Below, one piece after another: positions 15,639 to 23,739 of a stretch of 63,274 nt of DNA. The translations under genes and the position numbers were made by a program. This stretch comes from Streptomyces sp. CoH27. GTDB taxonomy: Bacteria > Actinomycetota > Actinomycetes > Streptomycetales > Streptomycetaceae. The DNA is taken from assembly GCF_020181035.1 (NCBI RefSeq), contig NZ_JAIQYY010000030.1, forward strand, positions 1 to 63,274, given 5' to 3'. The notes under the pieces are model-generated. The model saw only the letters and a program-made list of their open reading frames with translations, had not been told where the DNA came from and did no database searches. Numbering within the stretch: position 1 is the first letter of the stretch; each line of letters opens with the position of its first letter.

Positions 15639-16084
15639 CGGGTGAGCAGCTGCCTGCCATCGTGGCTGCGTACGTGAGGACCGTTGCCGTCCAAGGCGTC
15701 CAAAAGCCTGACGGCGAAGACCTCGGACATACGCGCGCTGACCTCGTCGGGTGTTAGCCAAGCGACAGCCGTGGACTCGCTTGAGGTGCGCTCTGTGCCG
15801 CCGGAAGGCTTGCAGCGGAAGACCAGGGCCACGATGCCGCGGGTCAGGTTCTTGTAGACGCCGGTCAGTTCGTCCACCTCGACGTGGATGCCGGTCTCCT
15901 CCAGGACCTCGCGGGCGACGCCGGCCTCGGGGGTCTCGTTGAGTTCGAGGATGCCGCCGGGGAGCTCCCAGGTGCCGTTGTCGGCTCGGCGGATCGCCAG
16001 GAGGCGGCCGTCCTCGCGCACCACCACTCCGGCCACGGATACGGAGTGCAGGGGAGACGGCGTCGCTTCCTGTGCTTGACTCAT
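15635..16084 (-). CDS. pif: Nudix hydrolase, Pif-like (AICE transfer immunity)
   Basis: A 149-residue Nudix protein with a complete Nudix box (GX5EX7REVLEETGI; the Glu residues bind magnesium) in the first half and the usual beta-rich body. In pSAM2 the Nudix protein Pif, next to korSA, blocks transfer into cells that already carry the element. The same neighbour and orientation here, divergent from a KorSA-like gene, suggest that role; the Nudix substrate is unknown. I chose MSQAQEATP at 16084; an ATG four codons upstream is possible. An operator-like palindrome half overlaps the start region. Naming rests on position plus domain; a housekeeping Nudix role is the alternative. Confidence 0.75.
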   Translation of the reverse strand: MSQAQEATPSPLHSVSVAGVVVREDGRLLAIRRADNGTWELPGGILELNETPEAGVAREVLEETGIHVEVDELTGVYKNLTRGIVALVFRCKPSGGTERTSSESTAVAWLTPDEVSARMSEVFAVRLLDALDGNGPHVRSHDGRQLLTR

Positions 16085-16096
16085 GTAGAGGAGCAT
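16077..16096. promoter_or_regulatory. KorSA operator-like site in the korSA/pif gap (imperfect)
   Basis: TGACTCATGTAGAGGAGCAT matches the left half and centre of the two palindromes at 16945 and 16981. It covers the start of the Pif-like gene and lies upstream of the KorSA-like gene, where it could serve autoregulation. Confidence 0.6.
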
Positions 16097-16114
16097 AGGA
16101 GGCAGAGAAGGACT

Positions 16115-16894
16115 ATGGGAACTGCGGCTGGAGGGGTCGGGTCCGGACCTCGGTACGTGCAGATCGCGGACGAGATCGTGCAACAGATCCGGGCGGGAGT
16201 TCTCAAGCCTGGCGACATGGTGCCGAGTGAGTCTGAGCTGGTGGAGCGCTACGGCGTGTCCGGCGGGACGATTCGTAAGGCCATGGTCGAGGTGCGGGCG
16301 AGTGGGCTGGTCGAGACCCGGCACGGCAAGGGCTCGATCGTGAAGAACCGGCCTCCAGTGCGGCACCGCTCCTCCGATCGCTTCCGGCGCTCGCTCCGGC
16401 AGGGCGGACAGGCGGCCTACCTCGCGGAGTCCGCTCAGTCCGGCGCCACCGCCAAAGTCAGCGTTCTCTACATCGGGCCCATGGAGGCGCCCGAGGATGC
16501 CGCCCAGCGACTGGGCGTCTCGGTCGGTACGCAGGTGCTGGCTCGTCGTCGCCTGTACTTCCGTAACGGCACCCCGGTCGAGACCGCGACGTCGTACCTG
16601 CCCTGGGACGTCGTGAAGGACATCCCGGAGCTGTTCGCCGAGAACCCCGGCGGCGGTGGCATCTACGCCCGACTCGAAGACCACGGGCATGAGTTCGCGG
16701 AGTTCGTCGAGACGCTGCAAGCACGGCCGGCCTCCAAGGCGGAAGCCTCGGAGCTGGCACTGAGTCCGGGTGCGCCCGTGGTTCATCTGATCCGTGAGGC
16801 CCGTACGACCGCGGGTCTCGTGGTTGAAGTGTGCGACACCCTCATGGCCGCCGACCAGTTCGTTTTCGAGTACCGGATCCCTGCCGCCGACTGA
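16115..16894 (+). CDS. korSA: GntR family repressor, KorSA-like
   Basis: A 259-residue GntR/HutC regulator. Residues about 12-75 are the winged helix (RYVQIADEIVQQIRAGVLKP, MVPSESELVERYGVSGGTIR, then TRHGKGSIV), and about 105-258 the UTRA domain. In pSAM2, KorSA represses the activator of replication and transfer and its own gene, keeping the element integrated. Here it sits in the equivalent place, divergent from the Pif-like gene and upstream of traSA, with operator-like palindromes on both sides. The ATG at 16115 has a GGAGG site 12 bases upstream; the frame continues upstream but without support. Confidence 0.82.
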   Translation: MGTAAGGVGSGPRYVQIADEIVQQIRAGVLKPGDMVPSESELVERYGVSGGTIRKAMVEVRASGLVETRHGKGSIVKNRPPVRHRSSDRFRRSLRQGGQAAYLAESAQSGATAKVSVLYIGPMEAPEDAAQRLGVSVGTQVLARRRLYFRNGTPVETATSYLPWDVVKDIPELFAENPGGGGIYARLEDHGHEFAEFVETLQARPASKAEASELALSPGAPVVHLIREARTTAGLVVEVCDTLMAADQFVFEYRIPAAD

Positions 16895-16944
16895 CGCGCA
16901 CTCAACTCTCCGCAACCCGTCACGAGTTCCTCTTCGTGGCGGGT

Positions 16945-16964
16945 TGACTCATGTACAGGAGTCA
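16945..16964. promoter_or_regulatory. KorSA operator-like site 1 upstream of the transfer operon
   Basis: TGACTCATGTACAGGAGTCA, a near-perfect 20-bp palindrome (one mismatched pair). It overlaps a TTGACT that could be a -35 element at 16944-16949, so binding would block the promoter of the transfer operon. Confidence 0.75.
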
Positions 16965-16980
16965 GGCACTCTTCTTCACG

Positions 16981-17000
16981 TCACTCATGTACATGAGTGA
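16981..17000. promoter_or_regulatory. KorSA operator-like site 2, perfect palindrome
   Basis: TCACTCATGTACATGAGTGA is a perfect 20-bp palindrome, 36 bp centre-to-centre from the site at 16945. It shares the ACTCATGTA core with the other two sites. Confidence 0.8.
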
Positions 17001-17032
17001 CGGAGTTCGGCATCTATAGAGGAGTGATCTCT

Positions 17033-17389
17033 GTGCGTCAGATTCCCGTCGACACCGCCGGCGCGGTCGTGATGGTCGCCAAGTCCCCGCAGGTCAAGGT
17101 CCGTGACCGCCGTACCGGCGAGATCGCCACCGACGCCGAGACCGGGGCCAAGCTGATGACGGTTGACGTGATGTTCGCGGCGAACGAGGAGGTGGAGATC
17201 CTCTCCATCACCGTCCCGGAGCCCGGCATCACCGGCGAACTGGCCATGGGCACGCCGGTCGCACTCACCGGCCTGATCGCCCGCCCCTGGGAGAACGACT
17301 TCAACGGCCAGAAGCGGCACGGCATCGCGTTCCGCGCGGTCGCGGTCACCTCACTCGCCGACGCCGCCGCAGGGCCCAAGGCGGCCTGA
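17033..17389 (+). CDS. Conserved AICE protein upstream of traSA
   Basis: A 118-residue protein found as a constant neighbour of traSA in Streptomyces AICEs. It reads MRQIPVDTAGAVVMVAKSPQ, then a KVRDRRTGEIATDAETG hairpin, alternating strands and a TGLIARPWENDFNGQKRHG motif followed by GIAFRAVAV. The strand pattern resembles a small OB-like barrel, but I cannot prove that. The GTG at 17033 follows an AGAGGAG ribosome site and gives the usual family start; GTGs at 16997 and 17024 are in the same frame. It is the first gene after the KorSA-type operators and ends two bases before traSA. Confidence 0.72.
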   Translation: MRQIPVDTAGAVVMVAKSPQVKVRDRRTGEIATDAETGAKLMTVDVMFAANEEVEILSITVPEPGITGELAMGTPVALTGLIARPWENDFNGQKRHGIAFRAVAVTSLADAAAGPKAA

Positions 17390-17391
17390 TC

Positions 17392-18747
17392 ATGACCGGC
17401 TTCTCGGTCTCCCTGGTGCTGGTCGCCGTCGCCGCGGTTCTTCTGCGGTGGCGGCGCCCCGCCTGGTACTGGCTGACCTTCGGGGTCACGCTGGCCGTGG
17501 TGCGGGTCCTGGTCCGGTACGGCTCCGTCATGGACGCGTGCGGGTTAACGGTGCCGCCTGCGCGGTGGCGGCTCGCTCTCGCCCGTGCCACCAACCGGCC
17601 GATACCGGGACCACGGGCCCCGCGCATCCTGCGGTTGCGGCCCACTCGCACCGGCTTGATCCTGCGGCTCAAGCTCCGTCCCGGGCAGGACGCCTTCGAT
17701 ATCGCCGCCGCCTCGGACCGGCTCCGGCACTCGTTCTCCATGTACGGCGTGACCTCGCGAGAGCTGCGCTCCGGCGTCGTAGAGGTGCGGATGACCGGCT
17801 ACGACGTCCTCAAGCGGGTGCAGATGCCGGCCAAGACCGACATCCGGCCAATGCGGGTACCGGTCGCCCTGCGGCAGGACGGCTCAGTGCACTACCGGGA
17901 CTATCGCGCGATACCCCACGCCCTCACCCTCGGCGCCACGGAGTCCGGCAAGTCCGTCTACCAGCGGAACCTCGTCGCCGGACTCGCCCCGATGGACGTC
18001 GCCCTCGTCGGCATCGACTGCAAACAGGGAGTTGAACTGTTCCCGCTGGCCCGCCGATTCTCCGCGCTGGCCGACGATCCCGACACCGCCGCCGAAGTAC
18101 TCGATGCGCTCGTGGTCCGGATGGAGCGCATCTATCAGGTCATCCGGGCTCAGCAGCGCATCACCGCCGACGTGTCGGACGCGGAGATCGCCGCCAACAT
18201 CTGGGACCTGCCCGATCACCTGCGCCCGGTCCCGGTCGTGGTCCTGGTCGACGAGGTCGCCGAACTCGCCCTGTACGCCAACAAGGAGGAGGAGAAGCGC
18301 CGGGATCGCATCATCACCGCCCTGGTCCGCCTCGCCCAGCTCGGCCGCGCGGCCGGCATCTACCTCGAAATCTGCGGACAGCGCTTCGGCTCCGAACTCG
18401 GTAAGGGCATCACCATGCTCCGCGCCCAGCTCACCGGCCGCACCGCCCACCGCGTCAACGACGAGACATCTGCCAACATGGCCTTCGGCGACATCGCCCC
18501 GGACGCCGTCCTCGCCGCCATCCAGATCCCGGCCGAAATGCGGGGGCTCGCTATCGCGGGCGACTCCTCCGGAGGATGGCACCGCATCCGTGCTCCGCAC
18601 ACCTCGCTCCGCCAGGCCGTGAACATCTGCAACCGGCACGCCGACCGGACCCCGGACCTGCCCGAGCTGGCTCCGTTCCGGCCCGTCCTCTCCGCCTCCG
18701 CCGCCGCTCCCGTGTCGCTGGCCAAGGCTTCCTCAGCCGCTGTCTGA
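17392..18747 (+). CDS. traSA: TraSA/TraB-type FtsK-SpoIIIE DNA translocase
   Basis: The single conjugation protein of the element. It is an ATP-driven pump of double-stranded DNA at the hyphal contact site. The 451 residues include N-terminal hydrophobic segments (about 3-45) that anchor it in the membrane, a linker, and an FtsK/SpoIIIE motor with Walker A GATESGKS (from about residue 181) and Walker B VVVLVDEVAEL (about 282-292), followed by ICGQRFGSELG and RTAHRVND motifs typical of this group. Length and architecture match pSAM2 TraSA. It starts two bases after the previous gene, so the two are translated together. Confidence 0.93.
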   Translation: MTGFSVSLVLVAVAAVLLRWRRPAWYWLTFGVTLAVVRVLVRYGSVMDACGLTVPPARWRLALARATNRPIPGPRAPRILRLRPTRTGLILRLKLRPGQDAFDIAAASDRLRHSFSMYGVTSRELRSGVVEVRMTGYDVLKRVQMPAKTDIRPMRVPVALRQDGSVHYRDYRAIPHALTLGATESGKSVYQRNLVAGLAPMDVALVGIDCKQGVELFPLARRFSALADDPDTAAEVLDALVVRMERIYQVIRAQQRITADVSDAEIAANIWDLPDHLRPVPVVVLVDEVAELALYANKEEEKRRDRIITALVRLAQLGRAAGIYLEICGQRFGSELGKGITMLRAQLTGRTAHRVNDETSANMAFGDIAPDAVLAAIQIPAEMRGLAIAGDSSGGWHRIRAPHTSLRQAVNICNRHADRTPDLPELAPFRPVLSASAAAPVSLAKASSAAV

Positions 18748-18832
18748 TCCCTCTCGGATCCCCACCGGTCGGCGCGACCGCCTTCGCGCCAGGTCCCTAC
18801 CCCCGCCATGCCTAAAGAAGGGAGAACTCGCC

Positions 18833-19036
18833 GTGTGCCCGAACTGCGAGGACTTCGCCCGGACCGTGCTCCTGCTCGGCCAACTCGCCTTGTACGCCGA
18901 CATGGCCGGCGCTGACCTCGACTTCGTGGAAGTCGTCAGCGCGTCCCTCGCCGTCTCGCTGCCCGAGCCGCCGCCCGGCACGTTCCCGTCCGGCTACGAC
19001 CCCGACGGCGGCCCCGCCTACCCCGGTGACTCCTGA
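18833..19036 (+). CDS. Small conserved AICE transfer-region protein
   Basis: A 67-residue protein from a GTG with a GAAGGGAGAA ribosome site. It begins MCPNCEDFARTVLLLGQLAL with a CxxC pair at the N-terminus, then an acidic helical segment and a Pro/Gly-rich tail. Proteins like this occur between traSA and spdB in AICEs; function unknown. Its stop overlaps the next ATG by one base. Confidence 0.7.
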   Translation: MCPNCEDFARTVLLLGQLALYADMAGADLDFVEVVSASLAVSLPEPPPGTFPSGYDPDGGPAYPGDS

Positions 19037-19710
19037 TGGCTGCCCGTCACGGGCTCCGTGTCGACGCGGTCCTGGTTCAGGCCGTCATCGCCGGTGCCCT
19101 GTCCTTCGCCCACCTGCACGACCTGGCCTCCGCTGCCGGACAGAACGGTTGGAAGGCCTGGGCCTACCCGGTCAGTGTCGACCTGCTCTTGGTCGCCGCC
19201 TGGCGGCGCCTGCGCAGTGAGGGCCCGTCTCGACTGGCTTGGTGCTGGTTCGTCGTCGCGCTGTTCGCCTCGCTCGGCGCCAACGTCGCCACGGCCGGGT
19301 TCCTCGACCTGGCCGACCCGCCCGCCCTGCTCCGTCTCGGCATCGCCGGATGGCCCGCGCTCGCCTTCCTCGGCGGAACGCTCCTCGCGCACTCGTCGGC
19401 TGCGGAGTCGGGACCGGTGCCGCCGGCATGTGTCGCGGACGTGGAGGAGGTCGTGTCTCCGGTCGAGCAGCCGGTCCCGGACGCCGAACGCGCATCGGGA
19501 ACTGAGCCGGTGCCCGAGCCTGACGGCGTCCCCGCATCTCAGGCCCCGGCTTCCGCTCCTCCGGTCCCCGCCGTCCTGGTCGACCACGCCCGGAAGGTCG
19601 CCGACGAGTACCGCGCCCGTACCGGTGCCCCGATCGACACAGACACCCTGCGCTCCCGCCTCGGCGTCCCGCCCCACCTCGCCGACGCCATTGCCGCCCA
19701 CCTCACCTGA
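19036..19710 (+). CDS. spdB: SpdB-like membrane protein (DUF2637)
   Basis: A 224-residue integral membrane protein. Four hydrophobic helices can be seen in the first 125 residues (around 13-35, 45-62, 72-96 and 104-122), followed by a Pro/Ala/Glu-rich linker and a C-terminal helix-turn-helix-like segment (VADEYRARTGAPIDTDTLRS). This is the DUF2637 architecture of SpdB proteins, which spread transferred DNA through septal cross walls of the recipient mycelium. The start overlaps the previous stop (TGATG). Confidence 0.8.
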   Translation: MAARHGLRVDAVLVQAVIAGALSFAHLHDLASAAGQNGWKAWAYPVSVDLLLVAAWRRLRSEGPSRLAWCWFVVALFASLGANVATAGFLDLADPPALLRLGIAGWPALAFLGGTLLAHSSAAESGPVPPACVADVEEVVSPVEQPVPDAERASGTEPVPEPDGVPASQAPASAPPVPAVLVDHARKVADEYRARTGAPIDTDTLRSRLGVPPHLADAIAAHLT

Positions 19711-19730
19711 CCAGCACGAGAGGAAGACCA

Positions 19731-19925
19731 GTGACCCGCGACCCGGCCGACCTGACCGCCTCCGACTACCTCGACGGCGCCCGCGAGATGGCTGCCGCCA
19801 ACCGGCCCTTCCTCGCCCACCTGCTCGCCGAGGAAGCCGCCCGCCTCACCGCCGACCCGGCCACCGCCGCCGGTATCCGCGCCAGCTTCCCCGCCCCGAC
19901 CACGGCCCGAGAGGAGACCGACTGA
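19731..19925 (+). CDS. Small AICE protein
   Basis: A 64-residue acidic helical protein (LTASDYLDGAREMAAANRPF, then LLAEEAARL) starting at a GTG behind a GAGAGGAAG site. It is found in the spd region of AICEs and has no known role. It ends one base before the next start region. Confidence 0.65.
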   Translation: MTRDPADLTASDYLDGAREMAAANRPFLAHLLAEEAARLTADPATAAGIRASFPAPTTAREETD

Positions 19926-19926
19926 C

Positions 19927-20118
19927 ATGCCCGCCCGCGACCACTTCCACTCCGTGATGCACATCGGCCCGGTGCAGATCGGCACGCACCGCGACCGCCA
20001 CGGCCAGACCAAGCACGCCGCCGTGTGCACCTCCGACGACTGCGGTTGGTCCGCCGACTACTCCAGCCAGTCCGCGGCCCAACTCGCCGCCCGCACCCAC
20101 CGCTGCCGCGTCCGCTAG
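19927..20118 (+). CDS. Mobile element transfer protein (small, Cys/His-containing)
   Basis: A 63-residue protein of the family usually annotated as mobile element transfer protein in Streptomyces. The signature is MPARDHFHSVMHIGPVQIGT, then HRDRHG, a CTSDDCGWSADY pair and a final HRCRVR. The Cys/His pattern (two Cys, then His and Cys near the end) could bind zinc. It lies in the spd operon upstream of two small membrane proteins. Confidence 0.78.
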   Translation: MPARDHFHSVMHIGPVQIGTHRDRHGQTKHAAVCTSDDCGWSADYSSQSAAQLAARTHRCRVR

Positions 20119-20131
20119 GAGACCCACCGCC

Positions 20132-20287
20132 ATGCAGGTCCCGCTCTGGTTCGCCCTGCTCGTCGTCGGCTACCTCGGCGTCAAGCTCATCCGCCCGCCC
20201 GCCTGGCTCATCGCCGTACTCCTGCTCGGCGGCTTCCTCCTCGCCGACAGCGTCCTCGCCCCGGCCATCAACGCCCTCGTCAAGTAG
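20132..20287 (+). CDS. Small membrane protein of the spd region
   Basis: A 51-residue, very hydrophobic protein (MQVPLWFALLVVGYLGVKLI, then a second helix WLIAVLLLGGFLLADSVL). Two transmembrane segments cover most of it. The ATG at 20132 follows a TAGGAGA ribosome site 13 bases after the previous stop, and a GAGAGGAG site for spdD follows. Size and place match small Spd membrane proteins of pSAM2-like elements. Confidence 0.7.
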   Translation: MQVPLWFALLVVGYLGVKLIRPPAWLIAVLLLGGFLLADSVLAPAINALVK

Positions 20288-20311
20288 CCCGCCCGCGAGA
20301 GGAGACCACCC

Positions 20312-20629
20312 ATGCTCCGTCCGAAGATCCCCACCATGCCGATGCCGACGGGCCTCACAACCCCGCCCGCCGTCGTCGAGCCGACCACCGTCACCCGGAA
20401 CGCAGAGATCCCGCCGGTCACCACGCCTACTCCGGCGCCGTCCCGGCCCACGGTCCAGTTCACGCCCGGCACCGCGCTCGCCCTCGTCGGCGGCGGCACG
20501 GCCGTCGTCCTGGTCCTCGGCGCCGTCCTGGTCTCGCTGCTCCTGGCGGTCGCCATCACCGGCGCCTCGGTCGCCGTCTGCGCGGTCGTCCTGCGCTCCC
20601 TGCTCGCCGCCGACGCCAAGCGTCGCTGA
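20312..20629 (+). CDS. spdD: SpdD-like membrane protein
   Basis: A 105-residue protein with a Pro/Thr-rich N-terminal half (TPPAVVEPTTVTRN and TPTPAPSRPTVQF) and one long hydrophobic region (about residues 55-95, ALALVGGGTAVVLVLGAVLV onwards) that can form one or two membrane helices, ending in a short basic tail. This is the SpdD pattern of AICEs and Streptomyces plasmids. It has a GAGAGGAG ribosome site and is the last spd gene before repSA. Confidence 0.8.
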   Translation: MLRPKIPTMPMPTGLTTPPAVVEPTTVTRNAEIPPVTTPTPAPSRPTVQFTPGTALALVGGGTAVVLVLGAVLVSLLLAVAITGASVAVCAVVLRSLLAADAKRR

Positions 20630-20717
20630 CCGGCACCCGGGCGGCCTCGATACCGCCAAGCATCCGCCGCCCGGGCGCCGTCCCTGTCCGATCTCACAAC
20701 CGGAAGGAACCCCAAGC

Positions 20718-22124
20718 ATGGCCCACCGCGCCTCACCCGCGACACCGAGTGCGCCCATGCCCGACACATTGCTTGACCCGATCACCCTCGGGGACGTGCT
20801 CCGGGTGGCCTCGGCCTCCGACTACGCACGCTGGGAAGACCAGATCCGCCGCACCGGCGGCTGCTCCGACCCGATCCACCTCACCGGCTGGGTCCTCCAC
20901 AAGGACAAGACCACCGGCGAGACCCTGCACCACTACTCCACCGAGAAGGAGCCGGCCGGACGCCTCCGCCTCGCCTGCGGCAACCGTCGCGCCTCGCGCT
21001 GCCCGTCCTGCGCCTGGACCTACGCGGGCGACACGTACCACCTGATCCGCGCGGGGCTGGCCGGGGACGACCGCCGCAACGTCCCCGCCACCGTCCGCGA
21101 TCACCCGCGCGTCTTCGCCACCCTCACGGCGCCCTCGTTCGGCCCGGTCCACAACCGTCCCGATCACGGCTCCTGCCGCTGTGGCACCCCGCACGCGCCC
21201 GACGCTCCGGAGCTGGGCACCGCCCTCGACCCGGACACCTACGACTACGCGGGCGCCGTACTGTTCAACAACCACGCCGGACAGCTCTGGCAGCGATTCA
21301 CCACCCGGCTCCGCCGCGAACTCGCCGCCCGCGCCGGCCTGCCTCGCCGGGAACTCGCCGAACACCTTCGGGTCTCGTACGGCAAGGTCGCCGAGTTCCA
21401 GAAGCGCGGGGCTCTGCACTTCCATGCCGTCGTGCGCCTCGACGGCCCGGAGGGGCCCGGAACACCACCGCCCGCCTGGGCCACGGTCGAGCTCCTCACG
21501 GACGCCGTACGTGCCGCCGCAGCGCACTCGTACACGTCCGTCTCGGTCCCGGCTGCCGGTGATGAGCCCGCCCGTACCTTCCGCTGGGGCCGACAGGTCG
21601 ACGTCCGCCCGGTCAAGGCCTTCGGTGACGGCTCCGACATCACCGAACAGGCCGTCGCCTCGTACGTGGCCAAGTACGCGACCAAGGCCGCCGAGAACAC
21701 GGGCACCCTCGACCGCCGCATCGGCGAACTCGCCGAACTCGACCGCCACCAGGTCCCGGACCACACCCGGCGGCTCATCACCGCGTGCCGCGACCTGGAC
21801 AGCCTGTACCCGGACCGGCGCCTGTGGGCCTGGGCCCACATGCTCGGCTTCCGCGGGCACTTCTCGTCCAAGTCGCGCACCTACTCCACCACCCTCGGCG
21901 CCCTCCGCCAGGAACGCGCCGAATACCGCGCCGCCCAAGAGGCATCCGTCCTCGGCCTCGACGACCGCGAGCCGGACACCGTCCTCGTCCTGGCCGACTG
22001 GCAGTACGCCGGCCACGGCCACACGCCGGGTGAGGCCGCCCTCGCCGCGACCATCGCCCGCGACCTCCAGACCAACCGCGAGACCGCCCGCGACGCCCTC
22101 CTGAGCGAAGGGAGCACGGAATGA
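20718..22124 (+). CDS. repSA: Replication initiator RepSA (rolling circle, HUH type)
   Basis: A 468-residue initiator that nicks the element's origin so that it replicates as a plasmid after excision. Features are a Cys-rich N-terminal region (CGNRRASRCPSCAWTYAGDT; further Cys/His at about 155-160 as SCRCGTPH), the two-histidine HUH motif in GALHFHAVVRLDG near residue 240, and a SYVAKYATKAAE helix carrying the likely catalytic tyrosine. The length matches RepSA. I chose ATG 20718, which has an AAGGAAC ribosome site; the frame is open for about 690 bases upstream, but that part lies over the spd genes. Its stop overlaps the xis start by four bases. Confidence 0.92.
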   Translation: MAHRASPATPSAPMPDTLLDPITLGDVLRVASASDYARWEDQIRRTGGCSDPIHLTGWVLHKDKTTGETLHHYSTEKEPAGRLRLACGNRRASRCPSCAWTYAGDTYHLIRAGLAGDDRRNVPATVRDHPRVFATLTAPSFGPVHNRPDHGSCRCGTPHAPDAPELGTALDPDTYDYAGAVLFNNHAGQLWQRFTTRLRRELAARAGLPRRELAEHLRVSYGKVAEFQKRGALHFHAVVRLDGPEGPGTPPPAWATVELLTDAVRAAAAHSYTSVSVPAAGDEPARTFRWGRQVDVRPVKAFGDGSDITEQAVASYVAKYATKAAENTGTLDRRIGELAELDRHQVPDHTRRLITACRDLDSLYPDRRLWAWAHMLGFRGHFSSKSRTYSTTLGALRQERAEYRAAQEASVLGLDDREPDTVLVLADWQYAGHGHTPGEAALAATIARDLQTNRETARDALLSEGSTE

Positions 22125-22321
22125 CCACGGCCATCCGGTCACGACGCACCATGCTCACCCTCGCGGAGGTCTGTGAGGAACTGGCCATCTCCCGCTCGAC
22201 CTTCTACGACTGGCGCGCCAAGCACCGCGCGCCACGCTGCATCAAGCTCCCGAACGGCGATCTCCGGATCCGGCGGAGCGACCTCGATCACTGGCTCGAC
22301 GACTGCGAGGACGCCGCCTGA
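22121..22321 (+). CDS. xis: Excisionase (Xis)
   Basis: A 66-residue MerR-like helix-turn-helix protein (MLTLAEVCEELAISRSTFYD, WRAKHRAPRCIKLPNGDLRI, RRSDLDHWL). It bends att DNA and directs Int towards excision. It overlaps repSA upstream (ATGA) and int downstream (TGATG), so replication, excision and integration genes are translated as a block, as in pSAM2. Confidence 0.9.
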   Translation: MTTAIRSRRTMLTLAEVCEELAISRSTFYDWRAKHRAPRCIKLPNGDLRIRRSDLDHWLDDCEDAA

Positions 22322-23721
22322 TGGAGACCACGTACGACGTGAAGATCTACAAGATCCTCACCTACAAGGGCGCCAGGAAGACCACGTACACCGTGCGTTG
22401 GACCGTGGCGGACAAGCGCTGGCGCGAGCCCTTCAACACCGTCGCACTCGCCGAAGGCTTCCGCTCCGAACTCATCCGGGCCACAGGAAAGGGCGAGGCA
22501 TTCGTCGTCGCTACCGGCCTTCCGGTGTCCCACCGTTCCAAGTCCGCCGCCATGAGCTGGTACAAGTTCGCCGTCGAGTACGTGGACGCCCGCTGGTCTC
22601 AACTCGGCGGCAACAGCCGCAAGAACATCGCCAAGACCATGACCGCGACCACCATCGCCCTGCTGCGGGCCAAGCCCACCCAGTTCGCACCTGCTGCCGT
22701 GCGGACGGCCCTCCGCGAATGGGCGTTCAATACCAACCGACGCCCCGACGCACCCCGAGACGTGCTGGCCATCCTCAAATGGGTCGAGCGGAACTCCCTG
22801 CCCGTCTCGGCCTGGGAGGACCCGGAGAAGGTCGACCAGGTCCTGCAAGCCATCGACACCCGCCTCGACGGCAAGCAAGCGGCGGCCTGGTCCCGGAAGC
22901 GCAACCGCCGGATCCTCAACGTCGCCATGAAGTACGCGATCCGACGGCGCATCCTGCGGACCAACCCCCTGCCCAAGGGCAAGGATTCGACGGCGGCCAC
23001 GAAAACCACGAATGCCGTCGACAAGCGGTCTTTGCTGAACCCCGTGCAGGCGGCGGCAATCCTCGACTGGATTCGGCGCCGGCCGCGCGGCGGCAAGCGG
23101 CTCCACGCCTTCTTCGCCACGCTGTACTACTGCGGCCCCCGGCCCGAGGAAGCCGTAGCCATGCGCGTGGAGGACGTGACGCTGCCCGCCCCCGACGCCG
23201 ACGACCAGTGGTGCGAGCTGCTGATCCACACAGCGACGCCGGAGATCGGGAAGCAGTGGACCGACACGGGGGAGATCCACGAGCAACGCGACCTGAAAGG
23301 CCGTGCGGAGGGTGAAACACGCACCGTGCCGGGGCATCCGGCGCTGACGCGCATCCTGCGCCAACACATCGAGGACGAACAGCTCCAGCCGGGTGATCTC
23401 CTCTTCCAGGGGGAGACCGGTGGCATCCTCGCCGGCTCTGTCATCCGCCGGGCGTGGCGCAGCGCCCGTAAGGCCGTGCTGCCCCCGCACGTCTTCGAGT
23501 CGCCCACCGGACGCCGCGTCTACGACAACCGGAACACGCGCCTGACGAAGTGGCTCAACGACGGCATCCCGCCCGCCCAGGTGGCGGAGTGGGCCGGGAA
23601 CAGCGTCGCTGTGCTCCTGGCGACCTACGCCCGGTGTGTCGACGGGCAGCTGCCGGATCTCAAACGGCGGCTGGAAGCCGCTGGCGATCTCCCTGAGGCG
23701 GAGGTGCCGGGCGCTGGCTGA
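22321..23721 (+). CDS. int: Site-specific tyrosine recombinase (integrase)
   Basis: A 466-residue integrase. The N-terminal 90 residues are an arm-binding part, about 95-215 the core-binding SAM-like domain, and about 250-450 the catalytic domain. Visible active-site elements are the first Arg in YYCGPRPEEAVAMR, the second Arg in a VYDNR box where the usual His of HxxR is Tyr, an AGNS box with Asn where many enzymes have His, and the nucleophilic Tyr in LLATYARCVDG. Such substitutions occur in other Streptomyces AICE integrases. It lies 181 bp from the intact tRNA-Arg, its target. The gene overlaps xis by one base. Confidence 0.93.
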   Translation: METTYDVKIYKILTYKGARKTTYTVRWTVADKRWREPFNTVALAEGFRSELIRATGKGEAFVVATGLPVSHRSKSAAMSWYKFAVEYVDARWSQLGGNSRKNIAKTMTATTIALLRAKPTQFAPAAVRTALREWAFNTNRRPDAPRDVLAILKWVERNSLPVSAWEDPEKVDQVLQAIDTRLDGKQAAAWSRKRNRRILNVAMKYAIRRRILRTNPLPKGKDSTAATKTTNAVDKRSLLNPVQAAAILDWIRRRPRGGKRLHAFFATLYYCGPRPEEAVAMRVEDVTLPAPDADDQWCELLIHTATPEIGKQWTDTGEIHEQRDLKGRAEGETRTVPGHPALTRILRQHIEDEQLQPGDLLFQGETGGILAGSVIRRAWRSARKAVLPPHVFESPTGRRVYDNRNTRLTKWLNDGIPPAQVAEWAGNSVAVLLATYARCVDGQLPDLKRRLEAAGDLPEAEVPGAG

Positions 23722-23739
23722 TCTTCCACCGGTCGAGAA

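Noticed and set aside
20025..20717. Upstream extension of the repSA frame
   Set aside because: It overlaps the spd genes, is Ser/Pro/Arg-rich and has no RepSA similarity. The ATG at 20718 with AAGGAAC gives the usual length.
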